Assembly: GCF_000760935.2 (NCBI RefSeq)
Contig: NZ_CP049744.1
Span: 558,001-622,000 of the forward strand
Direction: 5' to 3'
Length of the DNA stretch: 64,000 nucleotides
Source of the DNA: Rhodococcoides fascians A25f
Lineage (GTDB): Bacteria > Actinomycetota > Actinomycetes > Mycobacteriales > Mycobacteriaceae
In this document: in pieces, positions 16,048 to 27,531 of the stretch
How positions within the stretch are numbered: the first letter of the stretch is position 1
Layout: each line of letters starts with the position of its first letter
Position numbers and translations under genes: made by a program
Notes under the pieces: model-generated
What the model saw: the letters and a program-made list of their open reading frames with translations, nothing else
Told to the model about the DNA's origin: nothing
Database searches by the model: none

Positions 16048-17691
16048 GTGACAACGAACAGCAAACCCCGGGGCGACAAGACTCGGGTCGCGTCACCCGA
16101 CAAGCCCGCCCCTCATCAGTACGGCCCCCTCGAGGTCTATCATCACGGAGAGGAGGGCAAGCCGCGCACCGACAAGGTGGTGTTCGGTATCACCGCCGCC
16201 ATCGTGATCGCGATTCTGGCGTGGGGCATTCTCGGCACCGAGAGCATGAAGTCCGTCAACGCGTCCGTACTCGATTGGGTGGTGACGAACGTCGGCTGGC
16301 TGTTCATCTTCTCGGCGACCGGGTTCGTGATCTTCGCGCTGTGGCTCGCGCTCAGCCGATACGGAAAGATTCCGCTCGGCAAGGACGGCGAGAAGCCCGA
16401 ATTCAACACCGTCAGCTGGATCGCGATGATGTTCAGCGCCGGCATGGGAATCGGCTTGATCTTCTGGGGAGTGGCCGAGCCGCTCACCCACTTCGTCACG
16501 CCACCGCCCGGAACCACCGATTCGACTGTGGGAACGGCACTGTCGACGGCCATCTTCCACTGGGGATTGCACCCGTGGTCGATGTACGCCGTGGTCGGAT
16601 TGTCCATCGCCTACGGCACGTACCGGATGGACCGCAAGCAGCTCATCAGCTCCTCGTTCATCCCGTTGATCGGTCGTCACGCCGAGGGCCCCATCGGCAA
16701 GGTCATCGACATTCTGGCGATCTTCGCCACGATGTTCGGCACCGCGGCCTCCCTCGGTCTCGGTGCACTGCAGATCGGTTCGGGTATCGAGGTTCTCGGC
16801 TGGGTCAACCAAGCGGGGACGCTTCTGCTCGTCGCCGTCGTCGCCATCCTGACGCTCGCGTTCGTGGCCTCGGCAGTGTCGGGGATCTCCAAGGGAATTC
16901 AGTGGCTCTCCAACATCAACATGGTGCTGGCTCTCGTGCTCGCGCTGTTCGTGTTCGTTCTCGGGCCGACGGTGCTGATCCTGAACCTGCTGCCCACCAC
17001 CCTCGGTGACTACGCCGCGCACATTGCAGGCATGTCGGCGCGTTCGGCGGCATCCGGTGGTCCCGAGACCGAGTCCTGGCTCTCGTCCTGGACGATCTTC
17101 TACTGGGCATGGTGGATCTCGTGGACCCCCTTCGTCGGAATGTTCCTCGCTCGCATCAGTCGTGGCCGCACCATCCGCCAGTTCGTCATCGGCGTCATCC
17201 TGATTCCGACGTCGGTGAGCTTGGTCTGGTTCTCGATCTTCGGCGGAGCGGCAATCGGTGAGCAGCAGAAGGGGACCGAAGACCTGGTGGCCCTCGGAAA
17301 GCCGGAATCGCAGCTGTTCGCGGTTCTCGACCACTTCCCGTTGGCCGGTATCTCGTCGGTGCTGGTGATGGTGTTGGTCGGCATCTTCTTCGTCAGTGGG
17401 GCCGATGCCGCCTCGATCGTGATGGGCACCCTGTCGCAACGAGGCACTCTGGATCCGTCCCGCGGGGTCGTCGCCTTCTGGGGTGTGGTCACCGGCGGCA
17501 TCGCGATCCTGATGCTGTGGACGGGAGGATCGGACGCCCTGAATGGGTTGCAGACGATGACCATCATCGTGGCGGCACCGTTCGTGCTGGTGATGATCGG
17601 TACGTGTGTCTCGCTGTACAAGGACGTCACGAACGACCCGTTCATCGTCAAGAGCCCCAAGGCTCCGCCGAAAGTCAAGTCCGACAAATGA
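16048..17691 (+). CDS. BCCT-family transporter, probable glycine betaine/choline carrier
   Basis: This is a 547-residue BCCT carrier with twelve membrane spans and a hydrophilic N-terminal tail of about 40 residues. The substrate/ion motif GMGIGLIFWGVAEP is at about 132-145, and the family signature YWAWWISWTPFVGMF begins near 352. BetP-type sodium-coupled carriers have GMGID at the first motif; a glycine in place of that aspartate is common among proton-coupled or exchange-type members. The GTG start at 16048 has GGAGGGA just upstream. The C-terminus is short, without the long osmosensory tail of BetP, which suggests nutritional rather than osmotic uptake. Its position between formaldehyde dehydrogenase and dimethylglycine dehydrogenase genes fits import of betaine for catabolism. 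Confidence 0.88.
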   Translation: MTTNSKPRGDKTRVASPDKPAPHQYGPLEVYHHGEEGKPRTDKVVFGITAAIVIAILAWGILGTESMKSVNASVLDWVVTNVGWLFIFSATGFVIFALWLALSRYGKIPLGKDGEKPEFNTVSWIAMMFSAGMGIGLIFWGVAEPLTHFVTPPPGTTDSTVGTALSTAIFHWGLHPWSMYAVVGLSIAYGTYRMDRKQLISSSFIPLIGRHAEGPIGKVIDILAIFATMFGTAASLGLGALQIGSGIEVLGWVNQAGTLLLVAVVAILTLAFVASAVSGISKGIQWLSNINMVLALVLALFVFVLGPTVLILNLLPTTLGDYAAHIAGMSARSAASGGPETESWLSSWTIFYWAWWISWTPFVGMFLARISRGRTIRQFVIGVILIPTSVSLVWFSIFGGAAIGEQQKGTEDLVALGKPESQLFAVLDHFPLAGISSVLVMVLVGIFFVSGADAASIVMGTLSQRGTLDPSRGVVAFWGVVTGGIAILMLWTGGSDALNGLQTMTIIVAAPFVLVMIGTCVSLYKDVTNDPFIVKSPKAPPKVKSDK

Positions 17692-17700
17692 AGTGAGCCT

Positions 17701-17736
17701 TTGGTGCGGGGCGCGTCCATGCGCGTCCCGCACCAA
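17701..17736 (+). terminator. Strong hairpin after the BCCT gene
   Basis: A 15-base stem (17701-17715 with 17722-17736) with one G-T mismatch encloses the loop TCCATG. It begins 9 bases after the BCCT stop. No T-run follows, as is usual in high-GC actinobacteria. It separates the BCCT transcript from the promoter at 17751. Confidence 0.75.
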
Positions 17737-17750
17737 CGGTATTTCGGGGG

Positions 17751-20334
<2,584 letters not shown>

Positions 20335-20359
20335 CGACCCACCAGTACCAGGAGATTCG

Positions 20360-21208
20360 ATGACCGAGAACTTCACTCTCACGCTCAGCTGCGGACAGCG
20401 GCCGGGCATCGTCCGGGCCGTCAGTGCGTTCCTCTTCGACAACGACTGCGACATCGCCGAACACCAACAGTTCGACGACTCGACGGACGGCTCGTTCTTC
20501 CTTCGCACGTCGTTCGTGGCCAGCCGCACCACCGACATCGAGAAGTTGACCGAGAGTTTCCGGGAGGTGGCCGATCGATTCGCGATGATGTACACCTTCA
20601 ACGGCTGCAGTCAGCCGCGCGTGCTCGTCATGGTCTCCAAGATGGGGCACTGCCTCAACGACCTCATCTTTCGTTGGCGTTCACAGAATCTCGGTGGCGA
20701 ACTGGTGGCCGTGGTCAGCAATCACGAGGTGCTGCGGCCGATGGCCGAGGCCGCCGGGCTGCCGTTCGTCCATGTCCCCGTCACCCCGGGTACCAAGGCC
20801 GAGGCCGAGCAGCGTCTGCTGGACCTCGTCGCCGAGTACGAGGTGGACCTGGTGGTGCTGGCCCGGTACATGCAGGTGCTCTCCGACGAGACGTGTCGAG
20901 CGTTGCACGGCAAGGCAATCAACATCCATCACTCCTTCCTGCCCGGCTTCAAGGGCGCGAAGCCCTACCATCAGGCCTTCGACCGGGGCGTCAAGCAGGT
21001 CGGTGCGACGGCGCACTACGTCACCCCCGACCTCGACGAGGGCCCGATCATCGAGCAGCAGGTCATTCGTATCGACCACACTCACGACCCGTCTCGTCTG
21101 GCCACCGTCGGACAGGATGCCGAGGCACTCGCACTCTCGCGAGCGGTGCGCTGGCACTGCGAGAATCGCGTCCTGCTGCACGGACACCGGACGGTCATCT
21201 TCAGCTGA
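20360..21208 (+). CDS. purU: Formyltetrahydrofolate deformylase
   Basis: This is a 282-residue PurU. The N-terminal ACT domain (FTLTLSCGQRPGIVRAVSAF) of about 85 residues precedes a formyltransferase-fold domain with the catalytic region INIHHSFLPGFKGAKPYHQA and the conserved HYVTPDLDEGPI. It hydrolyses 10-formyl-THF to formate and free THF, releasing the cofactor when demethylation loads the folate pool. purU genes are known beside sarcosine oxidase genes in corynebacteria. It follows the dimethylglycine dehydrogenase gene by 25 bases with an AGGAGAT ribosome site, so the two are co-transcribed. A strong terminator follows. The ACT domain probably senses methionine/glycine balance, as in the characterised enzyme. 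Confidence 0.92.
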   Translation: MTENFTLTLSCGQRPGIVRAVSAFLFDNDCDIAEHQQFDDSTDGSFFLRTSFVASRTTDIEKLTESFREVADRFAMMYTFNGCSQPRVLVMVSKMGHCLNDLIFRWRSQNLGGELVAVVSNHEVLRPMAEAAGLPFVHVPVTPGTKAEAEQRLLDLVAEYEVDLVVLARYMQVLSDETCRALHGKAINIHHSFLPGFKGAKPYHQAFDRGVKQVGATAHYVTPDLDEGPIIEQQVIRIDHTHDPSRLATVGQDAEALALSRAVRWHCENRVLLHGHRTVIFS

Positions 21209-21223
21209 GCCGACACACACGAG

Positions 21224-21251
21224 GGGCCCGTACCGGATTCGGTACGGGCCC
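21224..21251 (+). terminator. Terminator after purU
   Basis: A perfect 12-base stem, GGGCCCGTACCG (21224-21235) with its complement at 21240-21251, encloses the loop GATT, 15 bases after the purU stop, followed by TTGG. It is a confident intrinsic-type hairpin and probably works for the rightward transcript. Confidence 0.82.
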
Positions 21252-21279
21252 TTGGTCATCTGGTGCGGTGGTGCGTGAA

Positions 21280-21357
21280 CCTCACACCCTTTCTGCCGAG
21301 TGCGCGCTGGTTCCCTCTGCAGAGAATCGACGCGCACCCCGGAAAAGAGGTGTGAGG
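21280..21357. repeat. Nested 78-bp inverted repeat between convergent purU and sdaA units
   Basis: CCTCACACC (21280-21288) is complementary to GGTGTGAGG (21349-21357). Inside it GTGCGCG (21300-21306) is complementary to CGCGCAC (21331-21337), and CTCTGCAGAG forms the apex. The two-tier stem lies between the purU terminator and the sdaA stop. It may terminate the long leftward sox transcript or be a small structured RNA element. No family is recognised. Confidence 0.5.
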
Positions 21358-21366
21358 TCCCCCGGG

Positions 21367-21392
21367 TCTAGCACTCCAGCTCTAGCACTCCA
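21367..21392. repeat. Tandem duplication across the sdaA stop codon
   Basis: TCTAGCACTCCA occurs at 21367-21378 and again at 21381-21392, a 14-base period. The right copy encodes the last residues and TAG stop of sdaA, and the left copy lies just downstream. It looks like a recent slippage duplication with no effect on the protein. Confidence 0.6.
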
Positions 21393-22764
21393 CGAAGTTC
21401 ACCGGCACGTTGATCGCGAGACCGCCGCTGGAGGTCTCCTTGTATTTCGAGTGCATGTCGGCCCCGGTGGAGCGCATGGTCTCGATCACCTGGTCCAGGC
21501 TGACGCGATGAGTGCCGTCACCGCGCAACGCCATACGAGCTGCGTTGATGGCCTTGCCGGCCGAGATGGCGTTGCGTTCGATGCACGGAATCTGCACCAG
21601 CCCGCCGATGGGGTCGCACGTGAGACCGAGGCTGTGTTCCATCGCGATCTCGGCGGCGTTCTCCACCTGTTCTGGTGTGCCGCCCAGTACCTCGGCCAGA
21701 CCGGCGGCTGCCATCGACGCTGCCGAACCCACCTCGCCCTGGCAGCCCACTTCTGCACCCGAGATCGACGCCATCTCCTTGTAGAGCGATCCGATCGCGC
21801 CTGCGGTGAGCAGAAAGCGCACCGTGCTGCCGTCGGGGTCGGCGACCCCGTTGGCGGTGTAGCGAGTGGCGTAGTGCAGTACGGCCGGGATGATGCCGGC
21901 CGCGCCGTTGGTGGGGGCTGTCACGATTCGCCCGCCCGACGCGTTCTCCTCGTTGACCGCGAGCGCGACGAGATTGACCCAGTCCTCGGCGAATTCGCTC
22001 GAGCGGTGCGGGTCCTCGGCGTCGAGTCGGAGGAACCAGTCCCTCGCTCGGCGTCGCACTTCGAGCGCGCCCGGGAGGTAGCCGTCGCGGGAGATGCCGC
22101 GAACCTCGCACTCGACCATGACGTCCCGGATGTGCAGCAGCCCATCGCGTATCTCGTCGAGCGTGCGGTGTTCGAGCTCGACCTCGGTCATGACGTCGCT
22201 GATGCTGCAGCGTCGCCGTTCACAGAGCTGGAGCAGCTCCTTGGCCGACGCGAATCCGTTCGCGGAGGCGACCGGCGCGACGGTCTCGACGCTTTGTGCC
22301 TCGGTCACCACGAATCCGCCACCGACCGAAAAGTAGGTCTCGGTGTGGAGTTCGGTCGAATCTGCCGCGCGAGCAGTCAGTTTCATTCCGTTGGGGTGGA
22401 ACGGCAAGACCGTCAGCGGGCGCAGCACGATGTCGTCCACCGCGAGGTCGATCTCGCGGGTACCGCCGAAAAGGATGCGCCCCGTGGCTGCCATCGATGC
22501 TTGCCGCTGTTCCATCATCTCGGTGGAAATGGTCTCGGGCAGCAGCCCTTCCAACCCGAGCAGCACCGCGGTCATGGTGCCGTGTCCCGCTCCAGTCGCG
22601 GCCAGCGAGCCGTACAGGTCCACGGCCACCTCACGAACGTCTTCGAAGGCAGACATGGTGCGCAGGTCGTCGACGAAGCGAGCAGCCGCACGCATCGGAC
22701 CGACCGTGTGCGAACTCGAGGGTCCGACCCCGACGGAAAAGAGATCGAACACGCTGATCGTCAT
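21382..22764 (-). CDS. sdaA: L-serine ammonia-lyase, single-chain iron-sulfur type
   Basis: This is a 460-residue L-serine dehydratase joining beta-type and alpha-type domains in one chain, as in other bacterial SdaA proteins. The N-terminus [22 protein letters not shown] contains the conserved SSSHT, and the catalytic half has [36 protein letters not shown] and a C-terminal cysteine (NFVEC) placed as the usual tail ligand. It converts serine to pyruvate and ammonia. As the last gene of the leftward glyA-soxBDAG-folP-gcvH-like operon, with a 4-base ATGA overlap to the gene before it, it drains serine made by GlyA from sarcosine-derived glycine. That closes a route from betaine to central carbon. 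Confidence 0.93.
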   Translation of the reverse strand: MTISVFDLFSVGVGPSSSHTVGPMRAAARFVDDLRTMSAFEDVREVAVDLYGSLAATGAGHGTMTAVLLGLEGLLPETISTEMMEQRQASMAATGRILFGGTREIDLAVDDIVLRPLTVLPFHPNGMKLTARAADSTELHTETYFSVGGGFVVTEAQSVETVAPVASANGFASAKELLQLCERRRCSISDVMTEVELEHRTLDEIRDGLLHIRDVMVECEVRGISRDGYLPGALEVRRRARDWFLRLDAEDPHRSSEFAEDWVNLVALAVNEENASGGRIVTAPTNGAAGIIPAVLHYATRYTANGVADPDGSTVRFLLTAGAIGSLYKEMASISGAEVGCQGEVGSAASMAAAGLAEVLGGTPEQVENAAEIAMEHSLGLTCDPIGGLVQIPCIERNAISAGKAINAARMALRGDGTHRVSLDQVIETMRSTGADMHSKYKETSSGGLAINVPVNFVEC

Positions 22765-23171
22765 GAGCCCACCCGAGCTGCGTCGGTCGGCTCGCGCGTG
22801 GTGAGATCGTCGAACGACGAGGCAGCGGGAGTCAGGACGGCGAACAGCCAGCCTGCACCGAGCGGGTCTGCGGCCACGATCGAAGGATCCTCGAGCACAA
22901 CGGGATTCACGATCGTGACCATGCCGCTCGCCGGGGCGAACACCGTGACCGACCCAGTGGACGTGCGGATGGTGCCGCAGGCCTCACCCGCGGTGAGTAC
23001 GGTACGTACCGTCGGCAGGTCGACGTCGAGAATGTCGGCCGCGCCGCCCAATGCCGTCGGTGTCACGCCCACTCGGCTCGGAGTCTGAGCAGGTGAGCCG
23101 AACGGGTCGACGGCCATCCAGCCGTGCTCGGTGCTGAAGAGTCGGCGGGCAGAGGAGAGGGCTGCGGTCAT
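22761..23171 (-). CDS. GcvH-like protein lacking the lipoyl-attachment lysine
   Basis: This 136-residue protein aligns without gaps to glycine cleavage H protein from VDLP through SGMVTIVN. The order is VDLP at 50-53, AGEAC near 61-65, then FAPASG (78-83) and GAGWLF near the C-terminus. In true H proteins the swinging-arm lysine sits in ESVKA. Here the aligned stretch is RTSTGS, so residue 72 is threonine and no nearby lysine can substitute. It therefore cannot act as a conventional lipoyl carrier, and no gcvP or gcvT gene is in the window. It overlaps folP and sdaA by 4 bases on each side, so it is tightly coupled to the sarcosine oxidase operon. It may be a structural or binding subunit; its function is unknown. 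Confidence 0.78.
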   Translation of the reverse strand: MTAALSSARRLFSTEHGWMAVDPFGSPAQTPSRVGVTPTALGGAADILDVDLPTVRTVLTAGEACGTIRTSTGSVTVFAPASGMVTIVNPVVLEDPSIVAADPLGAGWLFAVLTPAASSFDDLTTREPTDAARVGS

Positions 23172-24076
23172 GAGGTGGCCTCGGCATTCTTCGTGGATTG
23201 ACCTGGAATCGAGTCGAGTGAACTCACTGCTCGCATCACGGCCAGTGCGTCGATGGTGGCGGCGACGTCGTGAACCCGGAGGAGTGACGCCCCGTTCTGG
23301 GCCGCGATGATCGCGGCAGCGAGTGATCCGGCGAGTCGGCCGTCGACCTCTCTGCCGGTGATGGCACCGATCATTCCCTTGCGCGACACACCCGCCATGA
23401 TCGGCCTACCGGACGCGGTGAGAGCCCGAAGGCCCTGGAGCAGCTGCAGATTGTGCTCGAGGGTCTTGCCGAATCCGAAGCCTGGGTCGACCAGAATGCG
23501 GTACGGCGGTATCCCAGCCCGGATGCATTCGGCAGCCCGGTCTTCGAGAAACTCGCACACCTCCGCGGTGACGTCGCCGTAGCGAGGGTAATGCTGCATC
23601 GTCGACGGCTCGCCCTGCATATGCGTCAGGCACACGGCGGCGCCCAGCTCGGCTGCTGCGTCGAGTGCACCGGGAAGGCGAAGGGCACGAACGTCGTTGA
23701 TGACGCTCGCCCCGGCGCGCACCGCCTCCCGCATCACCTCTGGGCGTGAGGTATCGACCGACAGCGGTGTCGAGGTGTGCCTGGACAGGGCGTCGATCAC
23801 CGGTACGACTCGCTCGATCTCCTCGTCGACGGTGGGTGGGGTTGCCCCCGGCCGGGTCGACTCACCGCCGATGTCGAGCAACTCGGCTCCGTCGTCGACC
23901 ATCGACAGTGCATGTGCCACAGCACGATCCGAGTCCAGGAAGCGGCCGCCATCGGAGAACGAATCCGGGGTCACGTTGACGATCCCGCACACGACGGGAT
24001 GGGAGGTGGTCAGCCGGGTCAGCAGTCGATCGCGGGCATCGGCTGCCCGTGTTGCTGTGGAGACGGTCGTGAGCAC
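23168..24076 (-). CDS. folP: Dihydropteroate synthase (DHPS)
   Basis: This is a TIM-barrel DHPS of about 302 residues. It shows CGIVNVTPDSFSDGG, the pterin loop with LLDIGGESTRPGA, SVDTSRPEVM, NDVRA, LVDPGFGFGKT, and the pABA-side GVSRKGMIG, all canonical. It joins p-aminobenzoate to the pterin pyrophosphate. GTG at 24076 is preferred over GTG at 24085 because AAAGG then has an eight-base spacing. It sits between soxG (40 bases upstream) and the GcvH-like gene (4-base overlap). A dedicated copy in a sarcosine operon would boost tetrahydrofolate supply for THF-dependent demethylation. It is presumably a second copy besides a housekeeping folP, which lies outside the window. Confidence 0.9.
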   Translation of the reverse strand: MLTTVSTATRAADARDRLLTRLTTSHPVVCGIVNVTPDSFSDGGRFLDSDRAVAHALSMVDDGAELLDIGGESTRPGATPPTVDEEIERVVPVIDALSRHTSTPLSVDTSRPEVMREAVRAGASVINDVRALRLPGALDAAAELGAAVCLTHMQGEPSTMQHYPRYGDVTAEVCEFLEDRAAECIRAGIPPYRILVDPGFGFGKTLEHNLQLLQGLRALTASGRPIMAGVSRKGMIGAITGREVDGRLAGSLAAAIIAAQNGASLLRVHDVAATIDALAVMRAVSSLDSIPGQSTKNAEATS

Positions 24077-24116
24077 TGCGATCACCTTTTCTTTCGCGCG
24101 GGTCCTGCGGTCCGAA

Positions 24117-24695
24117 TCAGCCGACGACGGTGTATTCCTCGGCCGCGTCGGTCAACCAGGCTGCGAGATAGCGTGCGAACGACGAGCGCACGAGGATGCG
24201 ATAGTCCGTCCCCGTGTCGTCACACGCGATGAGGATCATGCCTGCCATCGCCAGCATCGTCTGGACAGTCGAACCTGCCGTGAAGACGGTGGGATGCAGG
24301 TCGATCGAGCAGCCCTTCGCAAGAACCTCACGCGCCCGAGAACCGCTCAGCCGCAGACTGGTTCGCTGAGCGGACACGTCGGTTGCCGCGCCTCGGTGCG
24401 AGCGTACGGCCGAGCCGAGGCGCTGTTCGAGCTCGACCGGATCAATGCCCGCTCCGATCACCAGCCACTCCTCGGGCCCGAGCCAGATGGCGGTGGTGTT
24501 CGTCCCCTCGGCGACGCGGCCGGGGCCCGGGAGTTCGGTGCCGAGCTCGGCCGAGGCAGCGGCCCCGCCCGGTCCGCTCGGGTCGACCCACAGGTCGATC
24601 GCGGCGAGGAACGGCTCCTCCACGATGCGGACAGCAGGCGAGTCCGGCAGGACTGTTTGTGAGAGTGGGCTTCTGGTGGCGAGTCGGTCAGCCAT
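24117..24695 (-). CDS. soxG: Sarcosine oxidase gamma subunit
   Basis: This is a 192-residue SoxG of the heterotetrameric sarcosine oxidase. The TSOX gamma family is weakly conserved but shows here RSPLSQ near the start, GPEEWLVIG, SAQRTSLRLSG, VLAKGCSIDLHP and FARYLAAWLTDAAEEY, which match the usual order. Gamma contacts the folate-binding part of alpha and helps assemble the complex. The ATG at 24695 overlaps the soxA end by 8 bases; a GTG one codon earlier is possible. Gene order glyA-soxB-soxD-soxA-soxG is the classical one for this enzyme. folP follows after about 40 bases. No cofactor ligand is expected in this subunit. Confidence 0.9.
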   Translation of the reverse strand: MADRLATRSPLSQTVLPDSPAVRIVEEPFLAAIDLWVDPSGPGGAAASAELGTELPGPGRVAEGTNTTAIWLGPEEWLVIGAGIDPVELEQRLGSAVRSHRGAATDVSAQRTSLRLSGSRAREVLAKGCSIDLHPTVFTAGSTVQTMLAMAGMILIACDDTGTDYRILVRSSFARYLAAWLTDAAEEYTVVG

Positions 24696-27531
24696 CACGG
24701 CGGTTACCTTCCGGATCGACGAGTACGGAGCCGGTGACTTCCACGGCGATCAGGGTGTCGCCCACCGGGACGTGCAGGATGTCGCCGAGTCGGTCACGTC
24801 CGGCCTCGAGCAGGGCCAACCCGAACGGGCGGCCCAATTCTGCGCTGGCGTAGCTCGAGGTGACGTGGCCGAGCATCGGTACCGGCAGTTCGGGTAGGAC
24901 GCCGCTGTCGGAGTGCTCGATGATCTGCGAACCCTCCGGGAGGACGGTCTCCCGGTCGACCGGCAGCAGTCCGACGAACTGCTTGCGCAACGGGTTTCGG
25001 TTCTCGGCACGGTCGAACGACCGCTTTCCGATGAAGTCCAGCTTCTTCTTCGACACCGCCCAGCTCATGCCGAGATCCTGCGGTGTGACGGTGCCATCGG
25101 TGTCCTGGCCGACGATCGGGTAGCCCTTCTCCGCCCGAAGCACGTGCATGGTCTCGGTGCCGTACGGGGTGATGTGGTACTTCTCGCCCGCGTCGATCAG
25201 CCGCGACCACAGAGAATGGGCGTGCCAGGAATCGATGTTCACCTCGAAGGCAAGTTCACCGGAGAAACTGATTCGCGCCACGCGCACCGGTACACCGTCG
25301 ATCGAGGCGTCTCGCCAGGCCATGAACGGGAACGCCTCGTTGGACACGTCGAGTTCGGGAAAGATCTCGCCGACGAGGTCGCGGGAGCGCGGCCCGACGA
25401 CGGGGAACGTGGCCCACTGCTCGGTGACCGACGTCAGCCGAACCGCGAGGTGCGGCCACTCGGTCTGCAGCCATTCCTCCATCCAGTCGAGCATTCCTGC
25501 TGCGCCGCCCGTGGTGGTGAACACCTGGAATCGGTCGTCCGCCAGGCGCATCACGGTGCCGTCGTCGATCACCATGCCGTCGGCGCCGCACATCACGCCG
25601 TACCGAACCATGCCGACCTTCAAATTGCTCATCATGTTCGTGTAGAACATGTCCAGCACCACACCGGCGTCGGGACCCTGGACGTCGATCTTGCCGAGAG
25701 TCGAACCGTCGAGCATGCCGACGCCCGAACGCACGGCCGCACACTCGCGGAGCACGGCGTCGTGCATCTCCTCGCCGGGAAGTGGGTAGTAGCGGGGACG
25801 CTTCCACTGTCCGACGTCCTCGAAGACCGCACCGCGCTCGACGTGCCAATCATGGACTGCAGTAACCCGTTCCGGGTCGAATGCCATGCCGCGATTACGC
25901 CCGGCCAACGCCGCGAACGCTACCGGGGTGTAAGGCGGTCGGAACGTGGTGGTGCCGAGGTTCTCCACCGGCTTGTCGAGCAGTTCCGCCACGATGCCCG
26001 AGGACACCACACCCGAGGTCTTGCCCTGATCGTGTGCGGTGCCGATCGTGGTGTAGCGCTTGATGTGTTCCATCGACGACATGCCCGCACCGACGGCGCG
26101 GACCAGATCGGCCACGGTCGCATCGCGCTGTACGTCGACGAACTGGCTGTCGGCGCCTGCGTCGTCGCGCACCCGCCAGAGCACCAGCGAATCACTGCTG
26201 GGCACGGAATCGACAACAGGAAGCGAGGTTTCGGGAGCATCGAAGCCGAGACGGGTCAGCGCACTTGCCGCGGCCTTGCCGCCGTCGCGTAGACATCCGG
26301 CCAGATCGAAGACCCCCGATGCCGACCCCGCGACACTGATGCCCTCGACGTCGTCCGCGGGCACGAATGCGCCGAGTTCGCCGTCGTAGCGCAGCTTTCC
26401 GCGGGCCTGGCTGAACAGGTGCACCGCGGGGTTCCAGCCGCCACTGACGAGCAGTACGTCGCAGCCGAGAGTGTCGGTCGCACCGTCGGCATCGGTCACC
26501 AGTGCATGGGTGACGCGGGTGTCGCCGCGGGTGCCGGACACGACGCTCCCGGTGCGCACCTCGATGCCGCGCTCGCGGCACAGGCCGAGCCAGTACTCGG
26601 GCGCACTGTCGCGAGCATCGACGATGCTCGCGATGCGGACCCCTGCGTCGTGCAGGTCGACGGCTGCCTTGTACGCACTGTCGTTGGTGGTGAAGACGAC
26701 GGCCTCGGTGCCCACCGTGACGCCGTAGCGATGCAGGAACGTACGTGCGCTGTGCGCCAGCATGATTCCGGGACGGTCGTTGTCGGTGAAGACGACCGGA
26801 CGTTCGTGGGCACCGGTGGCCACCAGGATGTGACGCGATCGAATGCGCCAGACGCGCTGACGGCTCAGTGCTGCAGGCGCTTCCAGTCCCAGGTGATCGG
26901 TGCGGCGCTCGAGCGCGAGCACGAAGCCGTCGTCGTAGGAACCGAACGCGGTGGTGCGGCGCAGCAAGGTCACGTCGGGGAAGGTCGACAACTCGGTCAC
27001 CGCGTCGGCCACCCAGTCCAGTGCGGGCCGGCCGTCGATGACGTCGTCGGAGCCGAGGAGCGAACCGCCGAACTCGCTCTGATCGTCGGCGACGATCACC
27101 CGAGCGCCGCTGCGGGCAGCGATCAGAGCGGCGGACAGACCGGCGGGGCCGGCCCCGACGACCAGCAGATCGGCGTGGGCGTGCATGGCGTCGTACTTGG
27201 CGGAGTCGGAGATCTCGGCGAGACGCCCCTGTCCGGGGATGCCGCGGGCGACCAGACCGTCGTACAGCTCGATGGTCGTGGCGAGCAACATGGGCTCGGG
27301 GAACGGCTCCTCGATCTGCACGAGTCCGCCGGTGTCCTCGGCCCATGCGGCGGTGAATCCACGGGGCCTGCCGAGCTTGATGCTGGTGGTGACCTGATGA
27401 ATGCCGTTGGCGAGCAACGCAGATGCCAGCGTGTCGCCAGGATGTCCCTGCAGCGCCGAGCCGCCGAACGTGAAGTCGAAGGTGCTCGTGCGGTCTATGC
27501 GGCCGCCGGATGCGGTGCGGAATGCGGTCAT
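24688..27531 (-). CDS. soxA: Sarcosine oxidase alpha subunit
   Basis: This is a 947-residue TSOX alpha subunit. The N-terminal part resembles a ferredoxin-like domain without cluster cysteines (GHPGDTLASALLANG), as is normal for the family. It is followed by an NAD/FAD-type domain (ADLLVVGAGPAGLSAALIAARSG), a middle domain, and a C-terminal GcvT-like folate domain (LAFEVNIDSWHAHSLW, then MHVLRAEKGYPIVGQ). It binds NAD and THF and takes the C1 unit released during sarcosine oxidation as 5,10-methylene-THF, while beta carries flavin and makes hydrogen peroxide. ATG at 27531 overlaps soxD by 4 bases; an in-frame extension to 28404 would run through soxD and is rejected. Confidence 0.94.
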   Translation of the reverse strand: MTAFRTASGGRIDRTSTFDFTFGGSALQGHPGDTLASALLANGIHQVTTSIKLGRPRGFTAAWAEDTGGLVQIEEPFPEPMLLATTIELYDGLVARGIPGQGRLAEISDSAKYDAMHAHADLLVVGAGPAGLSAALIAARSGARVIVADDQSEFGGSLLGSDDVIDGRPALDWVADAVTELSTFPDVTLLRRTTAFGSYDDGFVLALERRTDHLGLEAPAALSRQRVWRIRSRHILVATGAHERPVVFTDNDRPGIMLAHSARTFLHRYGVTVGTEAVVFTTNDSAYKAAVDLHDAGVRIASIVDARDSAPEYWLGLCRERGIEVRTGSVVSGTRGDTRVTHALVTDADGATDTLGCDVLLVSGGWNPAVHLFSQARGKLRYDGELGAFVPADDVEGISVAGSASGVFDLAGCLRDGGKAAASALTRLGFDAPETSLPVVDSVPSSDSLVLWRVRDDAGADSQFVDVQRDATVADLVRAVGAGMSSMEHIKRYTTIGTAHDQGKTSGVVSSGIVAELLDKPVENLGTTTFRPPYTPVAFAALAGRNRGMAFDPERVTAVHDWHVERGAVFEDVGQWKRPRYYPLPGEEMHDAVLRECAAVRSGVGMLDGSTLGKIDVQGPDAGVVLDMFYTNMMSNLKVGMVRYGVMCGADGMVIDDGTVMRLADDRFQVFTTTGGAAGMLDWMEEWLQTEWPHLAVRLTSVTEQWATFPVVGPRSRDLVGEIFPELDVSNEAFPFMAWRDASIDGVPVRVARISFSGELAFEVNIDSWHAHSLWSRLIDAGEKYHITPYGTETMHVLRAEKGYPIVGQDTDGTVTPQDLGMSWAVSKKKLDFIGKRSFDRAENRNPLRKQFVGLLPVDRETVLPEGSQIIEHSDSGVLPELPVPMLGHVTSSYASAELGRPFGLALLEAGRDRLGDILHVPVGDTLIAVEVTGSVLVDPEGNRRDG

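Noticed and set aside
20674..23088. 804-codon rightward open frame opposite sdaA and the GcvH-like gene
   Set aside because: It shadows well-conserved genes on the other strand and crosses the purU terminator and the nested repeat.
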